A stretch of DNA of 64,000 bases from Epiperipatus broadwayi (taxonomy: Eukaryota; Onychophora; Udeonychophora; Euonychophora; Peripatidae). Position 1 is the first letter of the stretch; each line of letters starts with the position of its first letter. The notes beneath the pieces are model-generated. The model saw nothing but the letters and a program-made list of their open reading frames with translations. It searched no databases and was not told the origin of the DNA. Of the stretch, positions 52,627 to 64,000 are shown one piece after another. A program made the position numbers and the translations under genes. The DNA lies in the NCBI GenBank assembly GCA_028023455.1, contig JAQFVV010012397.1, positions 4,856,888 to 4,920,887 on the forward strand. The letters run 5' to 3'.

Positions 52627-55480
52627 TTATAACCCTATATCATCTGGTGTCCACAAATTACTCAAGCTTAGGATCAAAACTACTGCTTTGGAAGCATATG
52701 AAACAAGTGAAATTATTGTTGTTAAAATAGTTTTATATTTATAAAAGTTTATTAATTTTTTTCTAAACAGTTCATCATTATTTTTAACCATTATCAATCC
52801 ATTACAGGATGAAGGTTCAAGTTCAATCCATTTTCTCTTATTTTTAGCCTTTCTTCTCCACATCACTTCAGCATACTTTATTAAAACAGGAAAAACTCTC
52901 TATACATATTGCCACTCAAATCATGTGATATTTTCCAGCATACTTTATTATTTCATCCATCCATCTCACATGGGGTCTCTTTCTGGATCTTTTGAAGTCT
53001 CTTGGAATCCAGTTTAAGATTTCAACTGTCCATCTATTACCATCTCTTGTAGCAATATTTCCAGCCCAACTCCACTTTAGGGTTTTAATTCTTTCAATGA
53101 TATCAGTGTAACACCTGTTTGTTTTCTCATCTAAGCATTTCATTTTCAATACCTCCATGTTACTTCTAACATACATTAATCCATACATCATTGAGTGGTC
53201 TGAAGTTTCTGCATTGCTATTCAGTTAAGTATTCAAATCTCAGATCAATAAGTAAGAACTGGTAACACACATTTATTAAAAACCTTTCATTCAAACACAT
53301 AGGCATATTTCATTTTAATCTTATTTCTACCAAAAGCATTCCAGCCAAATTTAATTTTATGATTAATTTAATCCATTATGTTTACAACTGGAGTAGTAAT
53401 CAGACATAGATATTTATAGTTGTTAACTTTTTTTAACTCATCATTATCAATCTCTATTTTTATATTTTGAAAAACTCCACAGAACATTATTCTTTTTAAC
53501 ATTTACTTTTAATCTTATTTTCATCTGATAACTCTTGCAACATTTATAAAAATCTAAAGCATTATTTTCAACACAACTACATCATCTTCAAAATCTAAAT
53601 GACTTAAATAATCTCCATTTACTTTTATTTCCTTAACTTTCCATTTTAATCCACAATATACTTTTTGCAGCACTGCTGCAAAAAGTTTTGGAAATATGGA
53701 GTCATATTTATATCATTCTAAATGTTAACCTTCATAATATCATTATGTAATATAATTGTTGCTGATGTATTTTTATAAATATCCTTTAAAATATGACAAT
53801 ATTCTGGGTCTATACCTTGATAATATAATGATTTAATCACTGAAGAAATGCTTACAGAAAAAAATGCCTTTTTATAATCTACAAGTCCAAAAAAACCAAT
53901 GGCAACTCATATTAATTGGTCTTTTCTACAACTTCTCTCAATACTTGGATATGATTCACAGTACTAAAACCATTTTTAAAAACAGATTATTTTTTTGGTT
54001 GGTTAAAATAAAAAGTTTGCTGTAGACAAGTTATAATTATTTTATTAAAAATTTTGTATTGAGCTGATAAAAAACTGATAGGTTTGTAGTTTCTATTTTT
54101 TTTTACCAACTTTTTTAAATATTAATATGTATATTACATTATTTCACTCATCTGGTACATATTTATCATTTAAATGTTTATCTGGAAATTTTCTCTTCTT
54201 CATAAATTTAATTGCATATCTCACTTCTTCATTTAAAATCCTGGGCAATTCAGAAGATATAGTATTTGTAGGAGATACTTTTCCTTATTGTTTATTGCTG
54301 TATAATTCTTGATAGAACTCTTCTACACATTTCATGATGTCATCTCTCTTTTTAGTAATAACTACATTTTTTTGCAAAAATATATTTTTTACAATTACTA
54401 AGATGTTGTTTTACACTCACTCTTGAGACTTTTATTCTCTTCTATAGATTTTTTTACTAGTTCACAATTATAATTTCTTATATGATTATTAACTCTTTTT
54501 TTTTGCACCATTTTACACAATTCAAGATACTCAATCCTTCTAAATGCATCATTTTAATGTATTTTTATATTTATCCCTTTCTTCATAAATTGTCTTGTGT
54601 TAACAAAAATTTTATGGCTCATTTGTTGCTTTTTTCTATCTGATATTTTTGTTGTAGTTTCTAAAAGTATATCAATTATATTCCTATTGATTTCATTCAA
54701 ATCTGAATCATATTTGAAACCTATTTAAGTTTATTAGAATGTTTCTAAAGATTAGAAATATCAACTGTAAATATTGTTTTTTCTTAATAATTTCTCTCTA
54801 GTTTTGCTTTAACATGTACCTTACATTTCACTAACCGATGATGACTTCCTGTGTTGAATTTATTAAAACATTACCATCTTGAAATACATGTTTTTGTAAA
54901 TCAAAACTTAATTCAATTCTGCTGTAATTTTATTTGGATGCTTCCATGTCCATTTCTATTAAAATTTTTTTCAAAAAAAGAATTCATAATATAAAGTTTT
55001 TTTTTCTGAAATCTCTATAATTTTATGCCTTCTTTCATTTCCATTGCCATAATCAAATTTACCATCAGCACTTTAATCTTTCAATTGTTTACCAATCCTA
55101 ACATTAATGTCTCCCATGATAATTTTAAAATGTTGTTTTGTCTGACCAAAAGCCTTTTGTACATCCATATAAAAATCCTCTACTTCATCATTAAAATAAG
55201 AACTTATTGCGCATAAACCTGAATTATCTGCATTTCATATCTGCTATTAAGTTGAAAAACTAATCTTGCCATTCTTTGTGGTACACCATCAATCTCTACA
55301 AAGCTGTTCTTCTACTCCATTTGTATTTCCAATGCTTGTACTTTTGTAATACAGTTCATATCCTCTTTTTAAATTGTCTCTATCTTTTTTTTCTAACTTC
55401 AAAAAGTCCAATAATGTCCCATTCAATATGGGACAGTTCTTCTTCCATTAATCTGAAGGTGTAAGTACATAAAGAAGCTT
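52627..55480 (-). pseudogene. RTE-type LINE remnant (APE endonuclease, reverse transcriptase, C-terminus)
   Basis: Landmarks on the - strand run in the normal LINE order from right to left. Near 55440 there is LMEEELSHIEWDIIGLFEV (start of the endonuclease). Near 55130 comes KIIMGDINVRIG (GDFNA-x-G motif). Near 53890 comes GLVDYKKAFFSV (RT domain A). Near 53605 comes LSHLDFEDDVVV (the L-RFADDIV box). The stretch near 53080-52940 reads LKWSWAGNIATRDGNRWTVE and RPHVRWMDEIIKYAG, the W-WAGH-x-D-RWT...RW-D-I-AG signature of the RTE clade. It ends MWRRKAKNKRKWIELE. The frame is broken by many stops, and by one insertion between YA and EVMW (52883-52949, insert plus one duplicated target copy) that shifts the frame. 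Open pieces: 53191-52916 and 52866-52627. Dead copy. Confidence 0.88.
52869..52949 (-). mobile_element. 53 bp insertion with 14 bp target-site duplication
   Basis: CAGCATACTTTATT occurs at 52869-52882 and again at 52936-52949, flanking 53 bp. The 53 bp match the end of the fold-back family (AGTGGCA-AT-TGTAT-AGAGAGTTTTTCCTGTTTT on the - strand, compare 2414-2450). The insertion (53 + 14 = 67 bases) accounts exactly for the one-base frame difference between the two LINE pieces it separates. Confidence 0.88.
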
Positions 55481-55962
55481 GGGTCCATAACAAGGGTATT
55501 CTTAGCACTTTCAATCTTCAGCTACCAACTGTTGCCTTGGCTGATGACTTTACAGCCTTCTGGAAACAAGGGCCATGACTTATTTTCTGTTTGATTGTAA
55601 ATATTTATTTGAAAAAAAAAATCATTTATACACACACTCATTTTTATCTTCAAGAAAACCCAACTGATTTAATTAAGAGTTATCAGAAAACTGAGATAAA
55701 AAAAACTATAATGTTTCTTGATCTTAGAAGTAAAAGGCCAATAAACTCATGCTGGCTAATGCATGTTGGTGAGTAGCTTATCCATTTTTGTGTATTATAC
55801 AAACAATTATATAGTAAAATAGCTGCAATGACAACAACATATTGAATGGACATTAGGAATTTGTCCTGCTCAGTTTGTTTCAGGCTTCCAAGAGGAATCA
55901 AAGTATCTTTTTTCAATCAACAGCAAATTCTTTTCTGCAGCCTCAAAACACACACACACACA
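55481..55962. other. Mixed AT-rich DNA, no gene seen
   Basis: Overlapping short frames at 55591-55776 (+) and 55683-55916 (-) have no recognisable domain. (CA)n(TA)n lies at about 55948-55972. Confidence 0.45.
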
Positions 55963-56586
55963 TATATATATATAATTAATCAAACCAATACAGTAATTAA
56001 TACAGTAAAAATATTTTAAAAACAAATATATATCACAATTTAATAGAAGTACTTTCAACTATCTATGTAGTCGTTATCAACTAGATTCAAATTGTATTAC
56101 AAAAAAACCGTTACAAATGTACATTGGAGGAAAGATCAAAAGAACATTTGCTGTTATATAAATGAGTACAAAAATCAAGACAAGAGAATGTTAGAAATGA
56201 TGACATATCACCATCAGTATTTTTTGATCATAATGTACCATGTAATTATGGTTTTGATTTTGATTTTAATAAAGTTAAGATTTTGTGTATTGAAAGAAAT
56301 AATGAGTGCAAAATTAAAGAAGCAATGTTAATAAAAAATGAAAAGCATCATTTGATAAATAGACAGGTTGCCAACATAAAAATTAATGGATTGTAGGAAA
56401 ATTGATGATGATGTATTAATTTTTGTTTACAATTGTAATGGTTTTTTGTAATGCAGTTTGAATCCAGTTGATAATGACTGCATAGATAGTTGAAAGTACT
56501 TCTATTAAATTGTGATATACATTTGTTTTTAAAATATTTTTTTACTGTATTAATTATTGTATTGTTTTGATTAATTATATATATTT
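55963..56586. mobile_element. Fold-back element with 158 bp arms
   Basis: The left arm 55963-56120 and right arm 56427-56586 are inverted copies, roughly 90% identical by eye. Landmarks: ATAATTAATCAAA, AATTTAATAGAAGTACTTTC and CAACTATCTATG on the left, each mirrored on the right. The 306 bp spacer contains an open frame at 56092-56331 that runs from the left arm and has no recognisable domain. The arms differ from the 1.7 kb and 28.7 kb fold-back family. No obvious target duplication. Confidence 0.88.
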
Positions 56587-56620
56587 TATTATAATTGGAA
56601 TACAGACATTGATTAATAAT

Positions 56621-56640
56621 TTATATATATATATATATAT
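56621..56640. repeat. (TA)n microsatellite
   Basis: TA tract immediately before TGTAACAGGC. Confidence 0.93.
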
Positions 56641-58821
56641 TGTAACAGGCACATACGTACGTTACATTGTTTTTTTATTAGTAAACATGAAAAGAATAAA
56701 AGTTCGCAAATAAAACTTCCTTTTTAAGAATTAAAAATTGAAAATTAATTCTATCTTAAACTTGTATATATAAATCGCACAGATGAAAAAAAAAATATTA
56801 AACGAAAACTTTATTAAAGAAAAAGTATTTTAAAACTAAATTTTCAGTAAAGATAAAAATATATCTTTGTTTGAAAACAAATTAATTAATGTTATTGAAA
56901 AATGGAAATGATTATTTTAATTAGTCCAAGTGAACAAGCCCTTGGGCATTTAAATGTATAAACAATGGTCAGATAGGAAAACAATAGAAACTTTTAGCAA
57001 ATGAAAAAAATCCATCGGGAAATCGGACCTCAACGAAAATGTTTTCACCATCATGATGTAATGTTGAGTTAATCCATAAAATTATTATAAAAGGAAAGGT
57101 TTGAAAATAAAAGAATTAATTAGTTATTACAAGAGTACAGATATGTGTTAGTGTGGAGTCGAAGGAGAAGGGATTGAAAATACGCACTCTTCAATCCCTT
57201 CAGTGTTGCTAAAAAAGAAAGAGAAATGACATCGTTTTCTACGTTAGGGACCAGCTCAAGTAAAGACCTCTGGATAAATAAAAACAATGGCTAACTGGAT
57301 ACCAAATCTTCAGTACGGCGTGGGAATTCCCATTCAAAATTACCAACAATGGCAAGCAACTGTAAAGGATAAAGCTGGAAATTTTAAAAATCATAAGAAC
57401 TTTATATTCATTTGAAAACAATAAGAACTCTAAATTCTAAACCTTTTAGTAAATAATACAAATAGAATCCTATCTGACCAATGTAAATTCATGTTAATAA
57501 TATTATTTGATGTATATATATTTTTTTATTTAAAATCATTTCCATTTATTTTTTTTGTTTTTTTAAGTTTTTAATATGATTTTTGTTTTTCATTAGACTA
57601 AATTACATAAATGTTAAACTTAAGTCAGGCATGAATGGCTATATAGATTTGTAAAGTTATATTAGGGGAGGGTAAATCTTAGGTTATTTGTTTTATAGTT
57701 GAATTAGGTCAATGGATTGGATATATTGATGTAGTTAGTAGATGTAGTATGAGATCCGCTACAGGAAGGATTGCATTTATATGCCACACACCTTCTGTTT
57801 GCCTATAGATGGGTTTGTAAGTCGGCAAAGAACAATTCCTGTTGATGGAGAGACGATGTCTCCTCTAACTCTACTTACTGTTCAGATGTACATTTCTGAC
57901 AGTATAGTATTTTGTGTTGTCACATTTTCATGCTACATTGAATACATAAATTTATCAGATGGATTGATGCCGATTTGACTGCGAACTTTTTGCCTAAGGT
58001 TAAATCAGGGAAGAATATTTTCTTTTCAAATGCAGATCTATGTAGTTTATTCATACTTGACATCCTAAATAAAAATGCATTAAATTTAAGTTGGGTATAG
58101 ACGTTTGCATGGGTTCATTACCGGCTGGTTATGTTTTTGGTTTTCATATTTGATCAAAATATATATTCATTCGGTAAATATTGATACCTTATGGTGAGTA
58201 TCTAAGATGTATTTATGTTGGATGTCTTTTAAGTTATTGGTGTCAATGCGGTGTCTTATGATGAACACCACTGGGTTTTTTGTATTCCCTATGCAATTGA
58301 TGGTATCAATGATTTTGTATTTTGATCGTTTATGTTTATTTTGAAATGTGTTTTGACCGTATAATCTATGTAACCAATCTATACTTAACATTAAAAACAC
58401 ATTTTATAAACCCATCTGTGAAAACTTATAAAAAATTAATATGTAAACTTATAATATTATAAAAATTAAAATGTAAATTTAAATTCTAAAACCAAGTTAA
58501 AATCCAAAGTAAAAGTTATTCTAAAATAATGCTAAATTTTATATATGTGCGTAAATAAATGTTTGTGTGTTAATTATTGGCAGTGGCTTATTTTATTCTT
58601 TTTTATATATTCTTAGATAAGAATTTATTATAAAATTTAAATCTCTGCTACTCCCTGAGCTAGTGACAATGGGCTAACAACCGGAATCAAAATTTATAAA
58701 AAAAAAAATTTTTTTTTTGACTTACGTATCTGCCTACTTTATAAATTTTTTTAAGTTCAAATGCCTAGATGGCGCCCTGTAGTGCAGATTACGTTAAGCT
58801 CTAATTTTATGAATCATTACA
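56641..58821. mobile_element. TA-flanked TG...CA segment (2.2 kb), probable solo LTR
   Basis: It begins TGTAACAGGC directly after (TA)n and ends ATCATTACA directly before (TA)n. The TGTAAC start is shared with the giant LTR and with the 40-41.6 kb segment. It has no gag or pol frame. The frames at 57239-57421 (-), 57781-57978 (+) and 58167-58400 (-) have no recognisable domain. It contains a hairpin at about 57173-57202 (AAGGGATTGAA/TTCAATCCCTT). The interior is somewhat less AT-rich than the right flank. The termini and flanks are the only evidence. Confidence 0.45.
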
Positions 58822-58836
58822 ATATATATATATATA
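58822..58836. repeat. Short (TA)n tract
   Basis: About 15 bp of TA repeat closing the 2.2 kb segment. Confidence 0.85.
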
Positions 58837-61800
58837 GTCCCAACTAAAATTTGACATAAATTTCAACTATGTGGTGAAATGTCAATTGTAAAAAAAAATT
58901 AAATTGATTTTATAGAGAATATATTAACCTGAGAGCATTAGAATATGTTATTATGACAACAATAGTAAAGAAACAAGAAATGTTTATTATTAATTGTAAT
59001 ATAAAATTTATGAATTTATCTTATTCATTTTTAAAATACACATGTGAGTAATAAAGTTTATAGTTTTGATAAAATTATTATTATTATTTTCATTATATGT
59101 ATTTTGGTTATTGCTTTCACAAGTGGTAGATTATAAATAATACATATGAATATTTAATGTCTTAAGCATGTCTGTTGTTTTATTTGCATAATATACATAA
59201 TTATTGGAAGGGTGCATATAAAATATCTGTTTCCAATGTGATATGAAAGAATGTAGTCTAAATTGTTTAGTTTATGTTAAAGTAAAATAATATTATTTGT
59301 ATTTTTAAAAATATAAATGTTTGTTATATAATAATTATGAAATATTTTTTATGTTATTATCTGTGGAACACTGGGCAGATTTGAAAAAAACTGTTAATGA
59401 ATGTTACAATAGTTTTTCTGATATCAATTGAAAAGGTTATAAATACAATAGAACAGTTTAAAAACACTTACTTACATTTTGCCTTCAATAGAAGTGAATC
59501 TAAGTTCATTGATATAATGTTTATTTTTATTTTAAAAATATTTGATCATTAACTATATAAGATGAAGAGGTAAGAAAAGTAATATTTATCCAGAATTCTG
59601 GACAGATTTATTAAGAATTTGTAAAAAACAATAATTTATTTAAAAAAAAAGTAATTCATTGCATTAAAAACATCTGAATATTTCTTTGTTACAAATGAAT
59701 ATTCCTTACAGTTCAATAATAGGATATAAATGTTAATGACATAAAAATGTATACAAGGATTGCTTTCATCTGCTGATATAGTTTGTGAGATTGATTAATT
59801 ACTTCAATGCAGTATATAAATTGGTTTATTTTGCATTGCATTAACATGGATGGAAACTGGCGTATGTTGACTTACAATGTCATAAATTAAATATCTGCCA
59901 AATGAAAAAATATTTACATTGTTTCATCATGGATGGAACCTGGTATTTGTATACTTATAATATCATATAAATTAAATGCCTGTTAAATGAAAAAATAACT
60001 GGGATATTTGGAAAATATCAAAATTAAGAATTATGTTTCAATTCAGATAATTTTTCATGATATTTTTAACTTCTCTTGAATAATAAAATATTGTTAAATT
60101 GTAATTAAAACAAATAGATATTGGAATTGCAGTATTATTATCATATTGGAGGATGATTAATCAGGTCATTTGCTAACATGTATTATTATTATTATTATTA
60201 TTATTTTAGATATATAATTGTATAATATTTATTGATATAAATGGCATATATTTTATGTTAAATAAAGATTTATTTCATATGCATAGAATATAAGAGGGTA
60301 AAGTTCTTCTAAATTCAAATTTATATTTCATAGCTTACTAATTAAATTTTAATTTCAAAATATATTTTTATTCGTTGATTATAAATTATTTTTGAATATA
60401 TAACTTATAGATATTAAGAGTCTAAAAACTATATTGCAGTAAGTATTTATTTATTTATTTTTATTAAAATAATGTAAACAAATAGATAGACTCATCTTTA
60501 TAATATTTTATTTAAAATAATAATAATAATAATTATTATTATTTATAAAGATTAGAAATGCCATTGATTCTCTTGTATTTTAAAAATTATATATGTATTA
60601 CAACAGGTTTTGTGTTAAATAGAGATACACACATTTTTATAAATAAATTTCAATATACATACCTAATTAAAATTAAATTTTAATAGTGAACATATTGCAT
60701 AATACATAATATGGATCATATATATATATATTAAACATTTAAAGTTTATTTGTCATATGTTTTAAATTTATATTCATTGTTAATAAATTTTGAATTAATT
60801 TAAAACAAATAAACTTGCTTAGTTGACATTCAATTTTACAATGCAAATTTATTGCTTCTGACAAGATAATATTCATGTATTGACTTACTCTGCATAATTT
60901 ATTACAAGTACTCATATAACAGTTGTAGATTAAACCACAGAATGGATAAGTGTGTACAATGACATATCATTTTCTTTGTAATGAATTTGATATTTTATTA
61001 TTTGAACCAGTTGTAAATTTTTATATGGTAATAAATTAATCAATTCATTATTAGGTATTTAATAAATAATTATAAGTTTATTATAATTACTTTGTTAGTT
61101 ATTCATTATGTTAGGATAGAAATTTAAATCTAAAATAATTTGATAATCTATAAAGTACTAATATAATAATTATTAAAAATAAATAAAGATAAATATAATT
61201 GGATATTTGCATATTCTTTTAAATTATTATTTATTGGGTAAATATTATATTAAGTTAGTGTTTAATTACAATGATGATAATCTTATATATTATAAAATTG
61301 ATAATTGTGTATATCAAAATTGATATTTGAAATATATTAAATAAAGTGATTTGCTTAATTATATTTAAAGTTAATTGGTGAAGATTGTACATTTAGTTTA
61401 AATACTAGGTTTTAATGTTGACATTTGATAATAATAAAACATTAATATTGTATAATATGATAATTATAATTTAAAATTTAATAATGCAGTTTTATTAGAT
61501 TGAAGAATAATTTGTTGTGATTTGCTAATCGTATTTGCATAAGCATCAAGTGAAAATCCATCATTTATATCATATTGTTAGGAATGGATATTGTAGATTT
61601 TAAGGTTTGTTAAAGGTTTGATTTTATTTTATATTATTACAAGTTGATGAAGGTGATGATATATACTAGATTAGTTGATCTTGTGTATTGTATTATGTTA
61701 TAGTTTAGTATTGAGATATTTAATTTGTTTATGATTTGATGTTATAAACTTATATGCTTTTAAAGAGGAAGTTTTATATACTTATTAAGGATAGATTAAT

Positions 61801-62628
61801 TATATATAATAAAGTCTTTTTATTATTATCAAGTATTCAATCCCATTGTAATTGGTTTATTCAATAAGGGTATAATAATATAAATGAAATAGTATTGCTT
61901 AGTTAACATTATTTTTATGTTCTTTAGTTGTAATTTGAGATCAACTATTGAGTTATACTTTATTTTGATATCATTGGTATTTTAAGTTTGTAGATTATGG
62001 TAAAGTCTTTGTTTCTTATCTTTATAATTCTCATTTTGATATAAATGGGTTTTAAATTCCTAGTGCATATTAAAGTTATTTTACCTTTTTATTATGTATT
62101 TTGTTTAAACATGAATAACATTTAACATTTAGGATAAGTTCATATTATTATAAACAGTGTTTTAATTCATGAAGAACAACAAAGTTTATTTTTCTTCTCT
62201 TTTGTCATTATGTTCATTCTATTATAAGTTGTTTGTTTAGTAGGAACATATTGTATTTATAAGATAGTGATATTTAATCATTATTATTTTTATTTCTAAT
62301 CTGTTGCACATAATGCTCATATTCTTAAGATAATTTGAAACATTGGTTTTATTTATTTTCAATTTATCATAAATGCTATTCAAATCTATAGGGTTATTGC
62401 CAAGATTATCATCATTGTTTTATTTTGTTATAAATGATGTCCAGACATGTGACTTTATAAAAAGGTTGAATTAGTTGTTTGCTTGGCATTCATTGGTTGA
62501 TAGTCATCTTGACTTTATTCTGTTATAAAGGGCAACCAATAATTAGATTATAACAAAGATTATATTATCCTCATATTTCATTCCATCACAGATGGCATTC
62601 AACTTTAATGGATATATCTTATTAAGTT

Positions 62629-62631
<3 letters not shown>
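58837..62631. other. Very AT-rich DNA, no gene seen
   Basis: Few G or C bases. There are short (ATT)n and (TAA)n tracts near 60180-60205 and 60520-60543. No open frame of interest on either strand. Confidence 0.6.
59849..59998 (+). repeat. Tandem duplication, about 80 bp period
   Basis: Two diverged copies begin CATGGATGGAA(A/C)CTGG and CATCATGGATGGAACCTGG and both run through ATAAATTAAAT, then CTG(C/T)(C/T)AAATGAAAAAATA. Confidence 0.8.

Positions 62632-62721
<90 letters not shown>
62632..62721. repeat. (TA)n microsatellite, about 90 bp
   Basis: Uninterrupted TA repeat after GTTACA, the same left border seen at 27078 and 41635. Confidence 0.98.
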
Positions 62722-62726
<5 letters not shown>

Positions 62727-64000
62727 CTGGTTCAATATCAGATAAGAAAAAAGTTTAGTAATAAAGTAAATTTTTATATTTTTTTTAAGTGTTTGTGGTC
62801 ATCCAAAATCAATTATAATGATTTCAGAAATCATCTTCAGTTGCAAAATAAGTCTGGAGATTATCATTTTGGTGTTATGTGATATTCATACTAAGAAGAC
62901 AAAACAGTTTTTTTGAAAAATCATTATATTATATAAATTCATATGTTATTTTATGACGTTAGTCTGATTATGTTAATATTATATCCATATAGTTAATGCT
63001 TAATCCGAAAAGCAATCATTTAAACAAAAAAAGAATACTCAACTTCATGAAAATAGTGGAAGCATTACTGAACGCTTAGAAGAAAGACGTTATATGGTGG
63101 ACAAATAATGAAAGTTGTTGGAGTAATATCTTCATGGTGTGAGACATAATGTTTATTATTAATTATATTGAAGTAATATAAATATTGTTAGGATTAACTC
63201 TATGAGCTATTTACATATAGAAAAAAAAGATTTTTATTAGAAATTTTAATTAATGAATATTCAAGTGAGTTTTAAATTTTATTTCAATTCAAATGATGCC
63301 GGAAATAAAAAGTTTGAAAGAAAATAGTCATTAAGATTATTTTGCTATTCAAAATTTATTTCAAAAGTCAATTTCTGAAGTTTTTTTTTTTAAAAAAGCA
63401 CTTAAATATAATATAGAATTATGTTTTTCAGAAAACTCTGCAATGCACAATTTCTTTTCTTTTTTTATGTAAAAATAAAACCCAAATTAAAAAATCATAA
63501 TAAAGAGAAATTTAATTCATGCTTGACAAATTATGAATTATAAAATTAACACAATATATATATATTACTTACATGAACAAAAAGTTTTAAAAAACAATTT
63601 TAAAATTCCAGATAACTTTCTTTATAGTGCGTGTTTATGCATATGCGATGAAAGTATTTTTGCATTAAAATATAATAAAGATTTTTTTTACTCATCTCAA
63701 TAATGTTCAAAAATTCATCACTTTTTACAAAATGCTACAACTTAAAATAATATTTGTAATAAGCATATTTATGCGCAATTATAGAGATTTCTATAAATTA
63801 AACATGGCTTTGCACTTTTGAAAACTTATGGTATTCTCATATTCTTAGCAAGATAAAATAGAATCATAATGAAGAGGTGATTGTAATTGTATATATTTAA
63901 AAAGATTTAAATTTATTTAAATTCAATGTTAAATATTTAAATTAGAGTGTCCATTTTTTGGAGAGAGGGAAGGATGACTCTCTACTATTGATAGTATTCA
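62722..64000. other. AT-rich DNA, no gene seen
   Basis: No motif recognised up to the window end. Confidence 0.55.

Overview
This window is an extremely AT-rich piece of an animal genome made almost entirely of repeats and decayed mobile elements. I found no convincing host protein-coding gene, rRNA or intact tRNA gene. The kinds of element present (a Ty3/Gypsy-type LTR retrotransposon, several APE-endonuclease LINEs including an RTE-type one, a Penelope-like element, tRNA-derived SINE-like repeats, fold-back elements and very long (TA)n, (ATT)n and (CTAT)n tracts) point to a metazoan nuclear genome. The phylum cannot be fixed from the sequence. The Gypsy integrase, with its SNPSER spacing, resembles elements I associate with arthropods, but that is memory and not a search.

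Layout. 1-9.3 kb: AT-rich DNA with a fold-back element (1656-2451) and a decayed Penelope-like reverse transcriptase/GIY-YIG remnant (about 3950-5350). 9.39-14.66 kb: a decayed LINE on the + strand. It is split between its reverse transcriptase blocks by a 2.5 kb TG...CA segment (10463-12968) that sits between (TA)n tracts and looks like a solo LTR. 14.92-27.08 kb: a 12.2 kb LTR retrotransposon on the - strand. Its two LTRs are about 4.23 and 4.26 kb, and its internal region is only 3.67 kb. That region holds a coiled-coil gag with one in-frame stop, joined to an integrase fragment, with protease, reverse transcriptase and RNase H missing. 28.6-30.7 kb: a second fold-back copy and a truncated second copy of the 9-14 kb LINE family. 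31.1-36 kb: remnants of LINEs on the - strand, with a (TA)-centred palindrome at 33.4 kb. 38-47 kb: microsatellites, a 207 bp near-perfect hairpin, a third TA-flanked segment, direct repeats, an inverted repeat at 45.1 kb, and two SINE heads, one of which carries a 544 bp (TAGA)n tail. 48.9-49.3 kb: a LINE reverse transcriptase fragment. 52.6-55.5 kb: a decayed RTE-type LINE, interrupted by a 53 bp insertion with a 14 bp target-site duplication. 55.96-58.82 kb: a large fold-back element and a fourth TA-flanked TG...CA segment. 58.84-64 kb: almost featureless AT-rich DNA with a small tandem duplication and a long (TA)n.

The most unusual theme is how (TA)n tracts, insertions and short palindromes go together. 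At least three TG...CA (or near) segments are embedded in (TA)n. At three loci, the unique sequence beside a (TA)n tract is copied in inverted orientation on the other side for 15-24 bp and then bounded by a second (TA)m tract. Both outer edges of the giant-LTR element show this X-(TA)n-X'-(TA)m arrangement. It suggests template switching at TA hairpins, though an assembly artefact must be excluded. Nothing here acts as a pathway; the coding remnants are retroelement proteins, nearly all broken.
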